Shown here one piece after another: positions 8,440 through 17,607 of a DNA stretch of 64,000 nt. The stretch's first letter is position 1. Every line of letters begins with the position of its first letter. The stretch is from Flavonifractor sp. AGMB03687. Lineage in GTDB: Bacteria > Bacillota > Clostridia > Oscillospirales > Oscillospiraceae. Both the position numbers and the translations under genes were made by a program. The notes under the pieces were generated by a model, which did not search any database, had not been told where the DNA came from, and saw nothing but the letters and a program-made list of their open reading frames with translations. The stretch is from the NCBI RefSeq assembly GCF_017811815.1, contig NZ_JADKZI010000001.1:558001-622000 (forward strand), written 5' to 3'.

Positions 8440-9771
8440 ATGCCGCATACCAAAGAAGATATCATCCGCATGGTACGGGAAGAGGATGTCAAATTCATCC
8501 GTCTGCAATTCACCGACATTTTCGGCCAGCTGAAAAACGTGGCCATCACCGCTTCCCAGATTGAGAAGGCGGTCAACAATCAGTGTATGTTCGACGGTTC
8601 CTCCATCGAGGGCTTTGTCCGTATCGACGAGTCCGACCAGTACCTGTACCCCGACCTGAGATCCTATCGGGTGTTTCCCTGGCAGCCCCACCACGGCAAG
8701 GTGGCCCGCCTGATCTGCGACGTGCACAACACCGATGGTTCTCCCTTCGCCGGCGACCCCCGCTACGTGCTGAAGCGGGCCCTGCAGAAGGCCAAGGACA
8801 TGGGCTTTGATGCCTTTAATGTGGGTCCCGAGGCGGAATTCTTCCTGTTCCAGACCGATGACGAGGGTAAGCCCACCACCAAGACCAACGACGAGGCCAG
8901 CTACTTCGATCTGGGCCCCCTGGACCACGGCGAGTCTACCCGCCGGGAGATCTGCCTGGCGCTGGAGGCTATGAAGTTTGAGATCGAGGCCAGCCACCAC
9001 GAGTGCGCCCAGGGCCAGCATGAGATCGACTTCAAGTATGAGGAGGCCCTCCACGCCGCCGACAACATTATGACCTTCAAGCTGGCGGTCAAGACCCTGG
9101 CCCAGAAGAACGGCCTGCACGCCACCTTTATGCCCAAGCCCATCTACGGCGTGGCCGGCTCCGGTATGCACACCAACATGTCCCTGTTCCGCAACGGCAA
9201 GAATGTGTTTTATGATCCCAACGGCGAGCGGGGCCTGTCCAAGGAGGCCTACAGCTTCATCGCCGGCCTGCTGGCCCACGTGAAGGGCATGGCGGCCATC
9301 ACCAACCCCCTGGTCAACTCCTACAAGCGGCTGGTACCCGGTTACGAGGCTCCCTGCTATCTGGCTTGGTCTGCCTCCAACCGCTCCGCTCTTATCCGTA
9401 TCCCCGCCTCCCGCGGCCAGTCCACCCGTGTGGAGCTCCGTTCCCCCGATCCGGCCTGCAACCCCTATCTGGCTTTCGCCGTCTGCCTGGCCGCCGGCCT
9501 GGACGGCATCGAGAAGGGCCTGACCCCGCCCGCCGAGATCACCGAGAACATCTACGCTATGGACGACGCCACCCGGAAGGGCAACGGCATCGACTCCCTG
9601 CCCGGCTCTCTGGAGGAGGCCATCCATGCCCTGGAGGCCGACCAGCTGATCCTGGACACCCTGGGCAACCACGTGGCCCAGAACTACCTGGAAGGCAAGA
9701 AGAAGGAGTGGGAAGAGTACCGCACCCGCGTGTCCTCCTGGGAGCGGGAGAGATACATCATCAACTATTGA
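8440..9771 (+). CDS. glnA: Glutamine synthetase, type I
   Basis: A 443-residue GSI-alpha enzyme that joins ammonia to glutamate with ATP. Motifs include FDGSSIEGF (about residues 51-59), GPEAEFFLF, the ATP-binding region [16 protein letters not shown], and [10 protein letters not shown]. The length and lack of the C-terminal adenylylation loop fit the Firmicutes form, which is regulated by feedback and at transcription rather than by adenylylation. A consensus promoter and a leader hairpin precede it. The next gene, 27 nt downstream, encodes an ANTAR-domain RNA-binding protein, so antitermination of glnA is likely. Confidence 0.97.
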   Translation: MPHTKEDIIRMVREEDVKFIRLQFTDIFGQLKNVAITASQIEKAVNNQCMFDGSSIEGFVRIDESDQYLYPDLRSYRVFPWQPHHGKVARLICDVHNTDGSPFAGDPRYVLKRALQKAKDMGFDAFNVGPEAEFFLFQTDDEGKPTTKTNDEASYFDLGPLDHGESTRREICLALEAMKFEIEASHHECAQGQHEIDFKYEEALHAADNIMTFKLAVKTLAQKNGLHATFMPKPIYGVAGSGMHTNMSLFRNGKNVFYDPNGERGLSKEAYSFIAGLLAHVKGMAAITNPLVNSYKRLVPGYEAPCYLAWSASNRSALIRIPASRGQSTRVELRSPDPACNPYLAFAVCLAAGLDGIEKGLTPPAEITENIYAMDDATRKGNGIDSLPGSLEEAIHALEADQLILDTLGNHVAQNYLEGKKKEWEEYRTRVSSWERERYIINY

Positions 9772-9798
9772 TCCCCGGCAGCGTGACAGGAAGCGGAC

Positions 9799-10317
9799 AT
9801 GGAAAAGGTGATCGTGGCCTTTGCCGGCCCTCAGAACGGCAAACGTATCCGGGAGATCCTGGAGCGGTCGGGCACCGCGACCTGTCTGCTGTGTACCTCC
9901 GCTGACCAGGTGCGCCGCACGGTGCATGAACAGCAGGTGCCCGCCGTGGTGTGCGGCTATAAATTTGCCGACGGCCCGGCGGAGCTGCTCTATGAGGATC
10001 TGCCCTCCTATTGTCATATGCTCATCGTGGCCTCCCAGAGCCTGCTGGATCTGGTGCAGAATCCGGAGATCCTGCGGCTGAGCGCCCCGGCCTCCCGCAG
10101 TGAGCTGCTGAGCGCAGTGGAGGATCTGCTGGCCCAGGTTCAGGCCCAGCCCCTCCGGCGCAGTCAGACGGAGCGGGACCTGATCGCCCGGGCCAAGGCC
10201 AAGCTGATGACCGAGGGCCTGACCGAGGAGGAGGCCCACCGGGCCCTCCAGAAAAAGAGCATGGCCGCCGGCGTCAAGCTGGCCCAGGCGGCCCGCATGG
10301 TGCTAGCGTACCGGTAA
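9799..10317 (+). CDS. ANTAR-domain regulator with degenerate receiver
   Basis: A 172-residue protein. The C-terminal part (about residues 118-170) fits the ANTAR RNA-binding domain: IARAKAKLM, then E-E-A-H-x-x-L-x-x-x-S-M, then LAQAARMVL. ANTAR proteins bind paired hairpins in leader RNAs and prevent termination. The N-terminal 110 residues look like a response-regulator fold that has lost the acidic pocket, the phosphorylated Asp (VVCGYKFAD instead of VxxD) and the conserved Lys, so phosphorylation is unlikely. Co-transcribed with glnA, it is probably a nitrogen-responsive antiterminator. Confidence 0.85.
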   Translation: MEKVIVAFAGPQNGKRIREILERSGTATCLLCTSADQVRRTVHEQQVPAVVCGYKFADGPAELLYEDLPSYCHMLIVASQSLLDLVQNPEILRLSAPASRSELLSAVEDLLAQVQAQPLRRSQTERDLIARAKAKLMTEGLTEEEAHRALQKKSMAAGVKLAQAARMVLAYR

Positions 10318-10348
10318 ACGGCATATCGTAAAGAGACAGAGCAGTCTC

Positions 10349-10380
10349 GCGGCGGCGGTCCGAGGCGTGACCGCCGCCGC
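10349..10380 (+). terminator. Hairpin after the glnA-ANTAR unit
   Basis: Perfect 12-bp GC-rich stem (10349-10360 with 10369-10380), 8-nt loop, then TTTGT. The T-run is short, so partial read-through into dapF is possible. Confidence 0.55.
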
Positions 10381-10407
10381 TTTGTATCCAGAGACAGGAG
10401 GGACGCT

Positions 10408-11199
10408 ATGCGTTTTACCAAGATGGAGGGCCTGGGCAACGACTACATCTACCTCAACGGTCTGGACGGCCTGCCGGAGGACCTGCCCGGCTTAGCCCGG
10501 CGGATGAGCGACCGCCACTTTGGGGTGGGGAGTGATGGGCTGATCTGCATCTGCCCGTCGGACCGGGCGGATTTTAAAATGCTGATGTTTAACGCCGACG
10601 GCTCTCAGGGGGAGATGTGCGGCAACGGCATCCGCTGCCTGGGCAAGTACGTCTACGACAAGGGGCTTACCCGCAAGCGGACCCTGACCATTGAGACCGG
10701 CGGGGGCCTGCGCACCCTGGAACTGCTGACGGAGGACGGCCTGGTGAAGGCCGTCCGTGTGAATATGGGCCATCCCCAGGTGGGGGCGGCCATGGAGCTG
10801 ACCGCGGGGGACCGGCTGTGGCAGGTGATCCCGGTATCTATGGGCAATCCCCATGCCGTCCTCTTTGTGGACCAGCCCGAGGAGCTGGATCTGGCTACGC
10901 TGGGCCCCAGCTTTGAGCACCACCCGGCCTTTCCTAGCGGAGTCAACACCGAATTTATCCGCTGTCTTTCCCAGGACCGGCTGGTGATGCGGGTGTGGGA
11001 GCGGGGCAGCGGCGAGACCATGGCCTGCGGCACCGGCGCCTGCGCGGCGCTGGCAGCGGCAGTGGTCCAGGGAAAGTGCGGCCGGCAGGCCGCTGTGGAG
11101 CTGCCCGGCGGGGTGCTGGAGCTATCCTGGCCCGCCGGACAAGAGATGATTATGACCGGACCGGCAACCACGGTCTTTGAAGGAGAATACCTTATCTAA
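10408..11199 (+). CDS. dapF: Diaminopimelate epimerase
   Basis: A 263-residue PLP-independent epimerase that converts LL-diaminopimelate to the meso form used in peptidoglycan and lysine synthesis. The two catalytic cysteines are C71 in EMCGNGIRC and C207 in MACGTGAC. GLGNDY near the N-terminus is also conserved. AGGAGG lies 6 nt before the ATG. The gene is 18 nt upstream of dapL, whose product makes the LL isomer, so the two act in consecutive steps. Confidence 0.97.
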   Translation: MRFTKMEGLGNDYIYLNGLDGLPEDLPGLARRMSDRHFGVGSDGLICICPSDRADFKMLMFNADGSQGEMCGNGIRCLGKYVYDKGLTRKRTLTIETGGGLRTLELLTEDGLVKAVRVNMGHPQVGAAMELTAGDRLWQVIPVSMGNPHAVLFVDQPEELDLATLGPSFEHHPAFPSGVNTEFIRCLSQDRLVMRVWERGSGETMACGTGACAALAAAVVQGKCGRQAAVELPGGVLELSWPAGQEMIMTGPATTVFEGEYLI

Positions 11200-11217
11200 C
11201 GCAAAGGAGAGAGTACC

Positions 11218-12435
11218 ATGGCAAGGATCAATGAAAATTTCAACAAGCTGCCCGGCAGCTACCTGTTTTCCGAGATTGCCCGGCGGGTGGCCGCTTACAC
11301 TGCCGAAAACCCGGATCGGAGCCTGATCCGGCTGGGCATCGGCGACGTGACCCGGCCCCTGCCCGCCGCCGTCACCGCCGCCATGCACAAGGCGGTGGAT
11401 GAGATGGCTACCGCCCAGGGCTTCCACGGCTACGGCCCGGAGCAGGGCTACGACTTCCTGCGGGAGGCCATTGCCCAGTACGACTACAAGGCCCGCGGCG
11501 TGGATATCAAACCTGACGAGATCTTCGTGTCCGACGGCGCCAAGAGCGACTGCGGCAACATCGGCGATATCTTCGGCATCGACAACGTGGTGGCGGTGTG
11601 CGACCCGGTGTACCCCGTCTATGTGGACACCAACGCCATGGCGGGCCGGGCCGGGGAGTATGATGCCGATACCGGCCGGTGGACCAACCTGGTCTACATG
11701 CCCTGCGTGGCGGAGAACGGCTTCTCCCCCGCCATCCCGGCGGAGAAGGTGGATCTGATCTATCTCTGCTTCCCCAACAACCCCACCGGCGCGGTGGCTA
11801 CCCGGGAGCAGCTGAAGGCCTGGGTGGATCACGCCAACGCCACCGGCGCCGTCATCCTCTTTGACAGCGCCTATGAGGCCTTTATCACCGATCCCGCCAT
11901 TCCCCACTCCATCTTTGAGATCGAAGGCGCCCGCACCTGCGCCATCGAGTTCCGCTCCTTCTCCAAGACTGCTGGCTTTACCGGCACCCGCTGCGCCTAT
12001 ACCGTGATTCCCAAGGAACTGGAGCGCAACGGCACCGCCCTCAACGGCCTGTGGAACCGCCGCCAGTGCACCAAGTTTAACGGGGTGCCCTACGTAGTCC
12101 AGCGGGGCGCTGAGGCTGTGTACAGCCCCGAGGGCCGTGCTCAGGTGAAGGAGACCATCGACTACTACCTGAACAACGCCAAGGTTATCCGGGAGGGTCT
12201 GGCTGCTGCCGGCCTCACCGTGTCCGGCGGTGAGAACTCCCCCTACATCTGGGCCCGTACCCCCAACGGCATGGGCTCCTGGGACTTCTTCGACAAGCTG
12301 CTGCGGGAGGCCAACGTGGTCACCACCCCCGGCGCCGGCTTCGGCCCCAGCGGCGAGGGCTACATCCGCCTGACCGCCTTCGGTGAGGCTGAGGCCACCC
12401 GACAGGCGGTGGAGCGCATCGTGGCTATTCTCTGA
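11218..12435 (+). CDS. dapL: LL-diaminopimelate aminotransferase
   Basis: A 405-residue PLP enzyme of aminotransferase class I/II. It makes LL-diaminopimelate from tetrahydrodipicolinate and glutamate in one step, bypassing the succinylase or acetylase branches. Diagnostic regions are [28 protein letters not shown] and [15 protein letters not shown], with the Schiff-base lysine at about K250. The ATG follows AAAGGAGAG. This route is typical of many Clostridia and supports the assignment of the host. It forms a unit with dapF; lysA lies 3.4 kb downstream. Confidence 0.96.
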   Translation: MARINENFNKLPGSYLFSEIARRVAAYTAENPDRSLIRLGIGDVTRPLPAAVTAAMHKAVDEMATAQGFHGYGPEQGYDFLREAIAQYDYKARGVDIKPDEIFVSDGAKSDCGNIGDIFGIDNVVAVCDPVYPVYVDTNAMAGRAGEYDADTGRWTNLVYMPCVAENGFSPAIPAEKVDLIYLCFPNNPTGAVATREQLKAWVDHANATGAVILFDSAYEAFITDPAIPHSIFEIEGARTCAIEFRSFSKTAGFTGTRCAYTVIPKELERNGTALNGLWNRRQCTKFNGVPYVVQRGAEAVYSPEGRAQVKETIDYYLNNAKVIREGLAAAGLTVSGGENSPYIWARTPNGMGSWDFFDKLLREANVVTTPGAGFGPSGEGYIRLTAFGEAEATRQAVERIVAIL

Positions 12436-12463
12436 GCAGAGCTGCCGACTTGAGGGATGCAGC

Positions 12464-13348
12464 ATGCGCAGTGAGACGGAAATGATGGAATTGATTCTGG
12501 AGGGTGCCCGGCAGGATCAGCGGGTGCTGGCGGCCTATCTGAAAGGCTCCAGAACCAATCCCAATGTCCCCAAGGACCCCTATCGGGACTTTGATGTGAT
12601 GTATGTGGTGACCGAGACAGAGTCCTTCCGGCGGGATACCCGCTGGCTAGATCGGTTTGGCACCATCCTGCTCAAGCAGGAGCAGGGCGACGAACTGGGA
12701 TTTGGGGAGCGCTTTGGCCTGCGGGATTGCTTCGACCAGCTGTACTCCTGGCTGCTGATATTTGGCGACGGAAACCGGATCGACATCGGTGTGGAGACGG
12801 TGGAGCATATGGAGCGGGGCGCTACCCGGAACAAGCTGTTCCTGCCGCTGCTGGACAAGGTGGGATGCCTGCCTAAGCTGCCTCCGCCCAGCGACGAGGA
12901 CTTTCATGTCAAAGTTCCTGCGGAGAAACGCTACCTGGGATGCTGCAACGGTTTTTTCTGGAGCCTGTGCGATGTGATCAAAGGCTGTATGCGGGAAGAA
13001 CTGCCCTATGCCATGTCGGTATATCACACCCAGGCCCGCCCCATGGTGGAGCAGATGCTGGAGTGGTATGTGGGCTGTGAGACCGGCTTTTCCCTGTCCT
13101 GCGGCAAGGAGCACCGCTTTTTTCAGCAATATCTGCCGGAGGAACTGTACGAGGCCTTCACTCACACCTATGCCGCCGGTAGCTTTCAGGTGCTTGAGGA
13201 CAGCATCCACAGTGCCCGGCAGCTCTTCCGCAAGACGGCCTTGCTGGTGGCCGAGCGGCTGTCCTTTTCCTATCCGGACGGGGTGGAGGAGGGCTTTCTG
13301 CGGTACCAGCAGTTGATGGCTGACATCGCTGAAACGGAAAAGAAATGA
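12464..13348 (+). CDS. AadE-type aminoglycoside 6-adenylyltransferase family protein
   Basis: A 294-residue protein of the streptomycin/aminoglycoside 6-adenylyltransferase family. The nucleotidyltransferase core is visible as LKGSRTNPNVPKD followed by YRDFDVMYVV, giving the GS motif and the metal-binding D42-x-D44. Family members add AMP to streptomycin-type drugs, but chromosomal relatives in Clostridia are often unlinked to resistance, so resistance is only a possibility. The ATG at 12464 has GAGGGA upstream and lies 28 nt after dapL. GC content and codon use match the neighbours, with no mobile element nearby. Confidence 0.85.
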   Translation: MRSETEMMELILEGARQDQRVLAAYLKGSRTNPNVPKDPYRDFDVMYVVTETESFRRDTRWLDRFGTILLKQEQGDELGFGERFGLRDCFDQLYSWLLIFGDGNRIDIGVETVEHMERGATRNKLFLPLLDKVGCLPKLPPPSDEDFHVKVPAEKRYLGCCNGFFWSLCDVIKGCMREELPYAMSVYHTQARPMVEQMLEWYVGCETGFSLSCGKEHRFFQQYLPEELYEAFTHTYAAGSFQVLEDSIHSARQLFRKTALLVAERLSFSYPDGVEEGFLRYQQLMADIAETEKK

Positions 13349-13353
13349 AAAAA

Positions 13354-13385
13354 TCCCCCTGAGAGTCATAAGGCTCTCAGGGGGA
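13354..13385. terminator. Bidirectional terminator
   Basis: Perfect 12-bp stem (13354-13365 with 13374-13385), 8-nt loop, A-run before and T-run after. It serves the convergent AadE-type and ECF genes. Confidence 0.85.
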
Positions 13386-13396
13386 ATCTTTTTCAT

Positions 13397-13966
13397 TCAG
13401 GCCAGCTTCAGATGGGAGCGCTTCAGAGCGCTGCGGATGAGCATGCACAGCAGGGGAGCGGCCACCAGCGCAATCACGGAGTTGAAGATGGAAGCGGGAA
13501 TCTTGGCGTACAGGGTCAGCAGGGCGGCTGCGGGGGTCAGGCCCTCCACCAGCAGGCCGTTGTAGAAGTAGCTCTTGGCGAAGTAGAGGATGTAGTAGAT
13601 GACGCAGCCCAGCACCGCGCCGGACAGGCAGCGGGGATAGGTGGGCTCCTCCCGGTGGGAGGCCTTCCACATGATCAGACCGGCGCCCAGACCCATGGCA
13701 CCCTTGGTCAGGAAGGTGAGCCAGCACTCAGAGACAAACAGGGGATTGGTCAGGTCGTACATGGCGGAGCCAAGGCCGGAGGCCAGTCCGCCGATGGGAC
13801 CCAGCAGCAGGCCGGACAGGCAGCACATAATGTTGGCCAACGTAAAGGAGGTGTTGCCGCCGATGGCGATGGGCATGGTGATACGCAGATAGTTGCTGGC
13901 AAACACCAGAGCGGTCATCATGGCCAGAACCGCAAGTTTCAGCGTAGAATTGGAACGGGATTGCAT
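13397..13966 (-). CDS. ECF transporter S component
   Basis: A 189-residue hydrophobic protein with about six membrane segments and the S-component motif region NTSFTLANIMCCLSGLLLGP near residues 40-60, ahead of GGLASGLGSAMYDL. S components give a vitamin or similar micronutrient its entry through a shared EcfAAT energising module, which is not encoded here. The ATG at 13966 is preferred because AAGGAAG precedes it; an ATG six codons upstream has a weak site. No riboswitch lies in the short leader, so the substrate cannot be named. Confidence 0.8.
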   Translation of the reverse strand: MQSRSNSTLKLAVLAMMTALVFASNYLRITMPIAIGGNTSFTLANIMCCLSGLLLGPIGGLASGLGSAMYDLTNPLFVSECWLTFLTKGAMGLGAGLIMWKASHREEPTYPRCLSGAVLGCVIYYILYFAKSYFYNGLLVEGLTPAAALLTLYAKIPASIFNSVIALVAAPLLCMLIRSALKRSHLKLA

Positions 13967-14002
13967 GGAGAACACTTCCTTCATCTATCTTTCTTTAACC
14001 TG

Positions 14003-14031
14003 ATTATAGCGCCGAACTGACCTTTATTCAA
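14003..14031 (-). promoter_or_regulatory. Sigma-A promoter of the ECF S component gene
   Basis: Minus strand TTGAAT (14026-14031), 17-nt spacer, TATAAT (14003-14008), about 37 nt before the chosen ATG. Confidence 0.75.
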
Positions 14032-14115
14032 ACGTCAGATATAAAAAATATAATAAGGTCAGATTGGAGCAAAAAGCAGCCGCAGCGGAGTGCTGCGGCT
14101 GCCGGAACAGATGGC

Positions 14116-15516
14116 TTAGTAGCGGCCGAAATCGCCGGAGCGGCCCTCGGTAACGTCGGAGCCGAACTCGTAGTCCTTGCCGGGCAGGATAGCGTTGAGC
14201 GCGATACCGGCAATGGCGGCGATGGCCAGGTTGGTGAGGGTCACGTGGGCCTCGCCGATGGAGAAGGTGATGCCGCCGGAGAAGCCCAGGCCGCACACCA
14301 GAATGACGGCGGCAATGATCAGGTTGCGGGAGTTGGTGAAGTCCACCCGGTTTTCCACCACGTTACGCACGCCGATGGCGGAGATCATGCCGTAGAGGAT
14401 GAAGGACACGCCGCCGATGATGGCGGTGGGGATGGAGTTGACGATGGCGGCGAAAGCGGGGGAGAAGGAGAGCACCACCGCGTAAATGGCGGCCAGGCGG
14501 ACCACCTTGGGGTCATACACACGGGAGAGCACCAGCACGCCGGTATTCTCGCCGTAGGTGGTGTTGGCGGGGCCGCCGAACAGGCCGGCCAGGGAGGTAG
14601 CGATACCGTCGCCGATGAGGGTGCGGTGGAGGCCGGGGCTCTCCAGGAAGTTCTCACCCACGGTGGCGGAGATGGCGGACATATCGCCGATGTGCTCCAT
14701 CATGGCGGCGATGGCGATGGGGGCCATGACCAGGATAGAGGTTAGATCAAACTTGGCGATAGAACCGGTGAAATCGGTAAAGAAGGGCTGCAGACCCACA
14801 GGGGCGGAGGCGGCCACGCCGGAGAAGTCGATCAGAGGTGCCACATTACCGGCGGCGTCCACGACCGTGGCGCCCATGGCGTTGGCAATGACAGCGATGA
14901 TATAGGAGCCTACCACGCCCAGCAGGATGGGGATGATCTTGATCATGCCCTTGCCCCAGATGTTGGCCACGATGATGATGGCCATGGCCACGATGGCCAG
15001 CCACCAGCAGGAGGAGGCGTTGGACACGGCGGAGGGGGCCAGGTTTAAGCCGATCAGGATGATGATGGGGCCGGTGACCACGGGGGGCAGGAAGCGCATG
15101 ACCTTCTTCACGCCAACCAGCTTGATGATGGCGGCTAGCACCACATAGAGCAGACCGGCCACCACGATGCCGCCGCAGGCATACTGCAGCTTGACGGCGG
15201 GGTCCATACCGGCGTATTTACCGGCATCCAGGGCGGCTACCGCGGAGAAACCACCCAGGTAGGCAAAGGAGGAACCCAGGAAAGCGGGCACCTTCAGGCG
15301 GGTGCAGACGTGGAAGAACAGGGTGCCGATACCGGCGAAAAACAGGGTGGTCTGGATGGACAGGGGCAGGCCGTAGCCCTGTACCAGGATGGGGACCAGC
15401 ACGGTGGCGCCGAACATGGCGAACATGTGCTGCAGGCCCAGGATGAGCATCTTGGGCAGACCCAGGGTGCGTGCATCCCGGATGGGCTCGCTGCCGGGGG
15501 TGCGGTTGTCGTTCAT
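14116..15516 (-). CDS. uraA: Uracil permease, NCS2 family
   Basis: A 466-residue permease of the nucleobase-cation symporter-2 family, with about 14 membrane segments. Uracil-permease type motifs are present: GLQHMFAMFGATVLVP near residues 27-42, MMEHIGD near the middle, and GGPANTTYGENTGVL, where the Glu residues face the pyrimidine. It brings in uracil with protons for salvage. The leader contains a full intrinsic terminator, so expression is probably set by attenuation, the usual mode for pyrimidine genes in Firmicutes. The first permease of the window is a more distant paralog of the purine type. Confidence 0.9.
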   Translation of the reverse strand: MNDNRTPGSEPIRDARTLGLPKMLILGLQHMFAMFGATVLVPILVQGYGLPLSIQTTLFFAGIGTLFFHVCTRLKVPAFLGSSFAYLGGFSAVAALDAGKYAGMDPAVKLQYACGGIVVAGLLYVVLAAIIKLVGVKKVMRFLPPVVTGPIIILIGLNLAPSAVSNASSCWWLAIVAMAIIIVANIWGKGMIKIIPILLGVVGSYIIAVIANAMGATVVDAAGNVAPLIDFSGVAASAPVGLQPFFTDFTGSIAKFDLTSILVMAPIAIAAMMEHIGDMSAISATVGENFLESPGLHRTLIGDGIATSLAGLFGGPANTTYGENTGVLVLSRVYDPKVVRLAAIYAVVLSFSPAFAAIVNSIPTAIIGGVSFILYGMISAIGVRNVVENRVDFTNSRNLIIAAVILVCGLGFSGGITFSIGEAHVTLTNLAIAAIAGIALNAILPGKDYEFGSDVTEGRSGDFGRY

Positions 15517-15545
15517 GGAACATTCCTCTCTTTCTATGCGGGCAG

Positions 15546-15583
15546 AAAAAAAGCAACTGCTTTTTCAAAGAAAAAACAATTGC
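15546..15583 (-). promoter_or_regulatory. Attenuator terminator in the uracil permease leader
   Basis: A 14-bp stem with two G-U pairs (15570-15583 with 15553-15566), a triloop and seven U on the minus strand, 30 nt before the ATG. Upstream leader sequence (15593-15635) forms another 8-bp stem (GGCGTTTG with CAAACGCC), and GAAAGGGAAGGTATTGC can pair imperfectly with the terminator's 5' arm as an antiterminator. The sensing factor is not identified. Confidence 0.75.
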
Positions 15584-15663
15584 ATCCTTGCCACGGCGTT
15601 TGTCTGCTGCAATACCTTCCCTTTCAAAGCAAACGCCTCCTGTCCGCATTTTAAAGTCATAAT

Positions 15664-15692
15664 ATTATATCAAAACGACGTTATATATGCAA
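15664..15692 (-). promoter_or_regulatory. Sigma-A promoter of the uracil permease
   Basis: Minus strand TTGCAT (15687-15692), 17-nt spacer, TATAAT (15664-15669), leaving a leader of about 140 nt. Confidence 0.8.
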
Positions 15693-15775
15693 GGAGGACC
15701 GTTGCTATTTTGCGCATTTGGGTATAATTCTAAAGATGGAAGCGGGAGGTTGGAAAACAAAGGATGATCTGTACA

Positions 15776-15804
15776 TTGACAGATGGCCGAAACTTTACTA
15801 TAGT
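15776..15804 (+). promoter_or_regulatory. Sigma-A promoter of lysA
   Basis: TTGACA (15776-15781), 17-nt spacer, TATAGT (15799-15804); the short leader holds no lysine riboswitch. Confidence 0.85.
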
Positions 15805-15832
15805 AAATAGCAAAAGATAAGAAGGTGAACCC

Positions 15833-17092
15833 ATGAAACGACCCTTTGTGACACTGGACCAGCTCCGGAGTATGACGGAGCAGTACCCTACGCCCTTCCA
15901 CCTGTACGACGAAAAGGGCATCCGGGAGAACGCCCGGCGGCTGAAGCAGGCTTTTGCCTGGAACCCAGGCTTTAAGGAATATTTTGCAGTCAAAGCCACC
16001 CCCAACCCCGCCATTTTGAAGATCCTGCGGGAGGAGGGCTGCGGTGCCGACTGTTCCTCTCTCACCGAGCTGATGATGTCTGACCGCAGCGGCTTTACGG
16101 GTCCCGAGATCATGTTCTCCTCCAACGATACCCCGGCGGAGGATTTCAAGCTGGCCGCCCAGCTGGGGGCCACCATCAATCTGGACGACTTCACCCACAT
16201 TGATTTTCTCAAGGAGACCATCGGGTATATTCCTGAGACTATCTCCTGCCGCTTCAATCCCGGCGGAACCTTCACCATCGGTGAATCCACCGAGGGCTTT
16301 CAGGTGATGGATACCCCCGGCGATTCCAAGTACGGCTTCACCCGGGAGCAGCTCTTTGCGGGCTTCAAGAAGCTGAAGGCCATGGGTGCCAAGCGGTTCG
16401 GCATCCACGCTTTCCTGGCCTCCAACACCCTGTCCAACGAGTACTATCCAACCCTGGCCGGCATCCTGTTCCAGCTGGCGGTGGAACTGGAGCAGGAGAC
16501 GGGCTGCGATATCTGCTTCATCAATCTGTCCGGCGGCGTGGGCATCCCCTACAAGCCCGACCAGCCCGCCAATGATATCGCCGCCATCGGCGAGGGGGTG
16601 CGGCAGCAGTTTGAGAAAATTCTGGTGCCCGCCGGTATGGGAGATGTGGCCATCTACACCGAGCTGGGCCGCTTCATGCTGGGCCCCAACGGCTGTCTGG
16701 TCACCAAGGTGCTCCACTTCAAGCACACCTATAAGGAGTACGTGGGAGTGGACGCCTGTGCCGCCAATCTGATGCGCCCGGCCATGTACGGCGCCTACCA
16801 CCACATCACCGTCATGGGCAAGGAGGACGCCCCCTGCGACCACAAGTACGACGTCACAGGCGGTCTGTGCGAGAACAACGACAAGTTTGCCGTGGACCGG
16901 ATGCTGCCGGAGGTGGAGATCGGCGATCTGCTGGTAATCCACGACAGCGGCGCGCACGGCTTCTCCATGGGCTACAACTATAACGGCAAGCTGCGCTCCG
17001 CCGAGGTGCTCCTGCAGGAGGACGGCTCCACCCGCCTGATCCGCCGGGCTGAGACTCCGGAGGATTATTTCGCCACCCTCATCTTTGACTAA
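15833..17092 (+). CDS. lysA: Diaminopimelate decarboxylase
   Basis: A 419-residue fold-III PLP decarboxylase that turns meso-diaminopimelate into L-lysine. The PLP lysine is in EYFAVKATPNP (about residues 58-68); the phosphate-binding glycines are in NLSGGVGIPY; the dimer-interface cysteine lies in GGLCENNDKF. The ATG follows AGAAGGTG. Together with dapF and dapL upstream it covers the last steps of lysine synthesis. The divergent uracil permease leader lies 140 nt upstream. Close paralogs acting on other amino acids exist, but the pathway context supports this call. Confidence 0.9.
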   Translation: MKRPFVTLDQLRSMTEQYPTPFHLYDEKGIRENARRLKQAFAWNPGFKEYFAVKATPNPAILKILREEGCGADCSSLTELMMSDRSGFTGPEIMFSSNDTPAEDFKLAAQLGATINLDDFTHIDFLKETIGYIPETISCRFNPGGTFTIGESTEGFQVMDTPGDSKYGFTREQLFAGFKKLKAMGAKRFGIHAFLASNTLSNEYYPTLAGILFQLAVELEQETGCDICFINLSGGVGIPYKPDQPANDIAAIGEGVRQQFEKILVPAGMGDVAIYTELGRFMLGPNGCLVTKVLHFKHTYKEYVGVDACAANLMRPAMYGAYHHITVMGKEDAPCDHKYDVTGGLCENNDKFAVDRMLPEVEIGDLLVIHDSGAHGFSMGYNYNGKLRSAEVLLQEDGSTRLIRRAETPEDYFATLIFD

Positions 17093-17098
17093 AACAAA

Positions 17099-17125
17099 AC
17101 CGGGCCGGGAAATTCCCGGCCCGGT
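17099..17125. terminator. GC-rich hairpin after lysA
   Basis: Perfect 12-bp stem (17099-17110 with 17114-17125) just after the lysA stop. It has an A-run on its 3' side, so it ends transcription better for the minus strand. Confidence 0.55.
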
Positions 17126-17127
17126 AA

Positions 17128-17161
17128 AAAAAGACCTGCTGCAAATGCAGCAGGTCTTTTT
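17128..17161. terminator. Bidirectional terminator between lysA and rplL
   Basis: Perfect 15-bp stem (17128-17142 with 17147-17161) with AAAT loop, beginning with AAAAA and ending with TTTTT. Confidence 0.9.
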
Positions 17162-17181
17162 CATCCGATTGGAAAGCGGAA

Positions 17182-17556
17182 TTACTTCAGCTCCACCTTG
17201 GCGCCGACCTCTTCCAGCTTCTTCTTCAGCTCCTCGGCCTCGTCCTTAGAGACACCCTCCTTGATAGCCTTGGGGGCAGCCTCGACAGCAGCCTTGGCCT
17301 CAGCCAGGCCCAGGCCGGTAATCTCACGGACAGCCTTGATGACCTTGATCTTCTCGGCGCCGACCTCAGCCAGCACCACGTCGAACTCGGTCTTCTCCTC
17401 AGCAGCGGGAGCAGCAGCGCCGCCAGCGGCGGGAGCAGCCATAGCAGCGGCAGAAACGCCGAACTCCTCCTCCAGAGCGTGAACGAGCTCGGAGAGCTCC
17501 AGAACGGTCAGACCCTTAACCTCTTCAATGAGGGCAGTGATTTTCTCAGAAGCCAT
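17182..17556 (-). CDS. rplL: 50S ribosomal protein L7/L12
   Basis: A 124-residue stalk protein. The N-terminal dimerisation helix is followed by an Ala/Gly-rich hinge (about residues 36-52) and the factor-binding C-terminal domain with [22 protein letters not shown]. It recruits translation GTPases to the ribosome. It follows rplJ with 51 nt between and is under the L10 leader. After it comes a terminator and a convergent lysA, not the usual rpoB. Confidence 0.98.
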   Translation of the reverse strand: MASEKITALIEEVKGLTVLELSELVHALEEEFGVSAAAMAAPAAGGAAAPAAEEKTEFDVVLAEVGAEKIKVIKAVREITGLGLAEAKAAVEAAPKAIKEGVSKDEAEELKKKLEEVGAKVELK

Positions 17557-17607
17557 GATAGGTAACCTCCTAAATAAATTATAATTGATACAGAATGGTG
17601 CGGGGGA

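Noticed and set aside
8395-10239. 614-codon minus-strand frame opposite glnA and the ANTAR gene
   Set aside because: Repetitive Gly/His/Leu-rich translation without a domain; glnA on the other strand is unambiguous.
12464-13348. AadE-type gene as a mobile resistance gene
   Set aside because: No insertion sequence, integron or composition change surrounds it; it follows dapL closely, so it looks like a resident chromosomal gene.
13967-14031. FMN or other vitamin riboswitch before the ECF S component
   Set aside because: The leader between promoter and start is only about 35 nt, too short for an aptamer.
15693-15832. Lysine riboswitch before lysA
   Set aside because: The consensus promoter lies only about 30 nt before the ATG, leaving no leader for an L-box.
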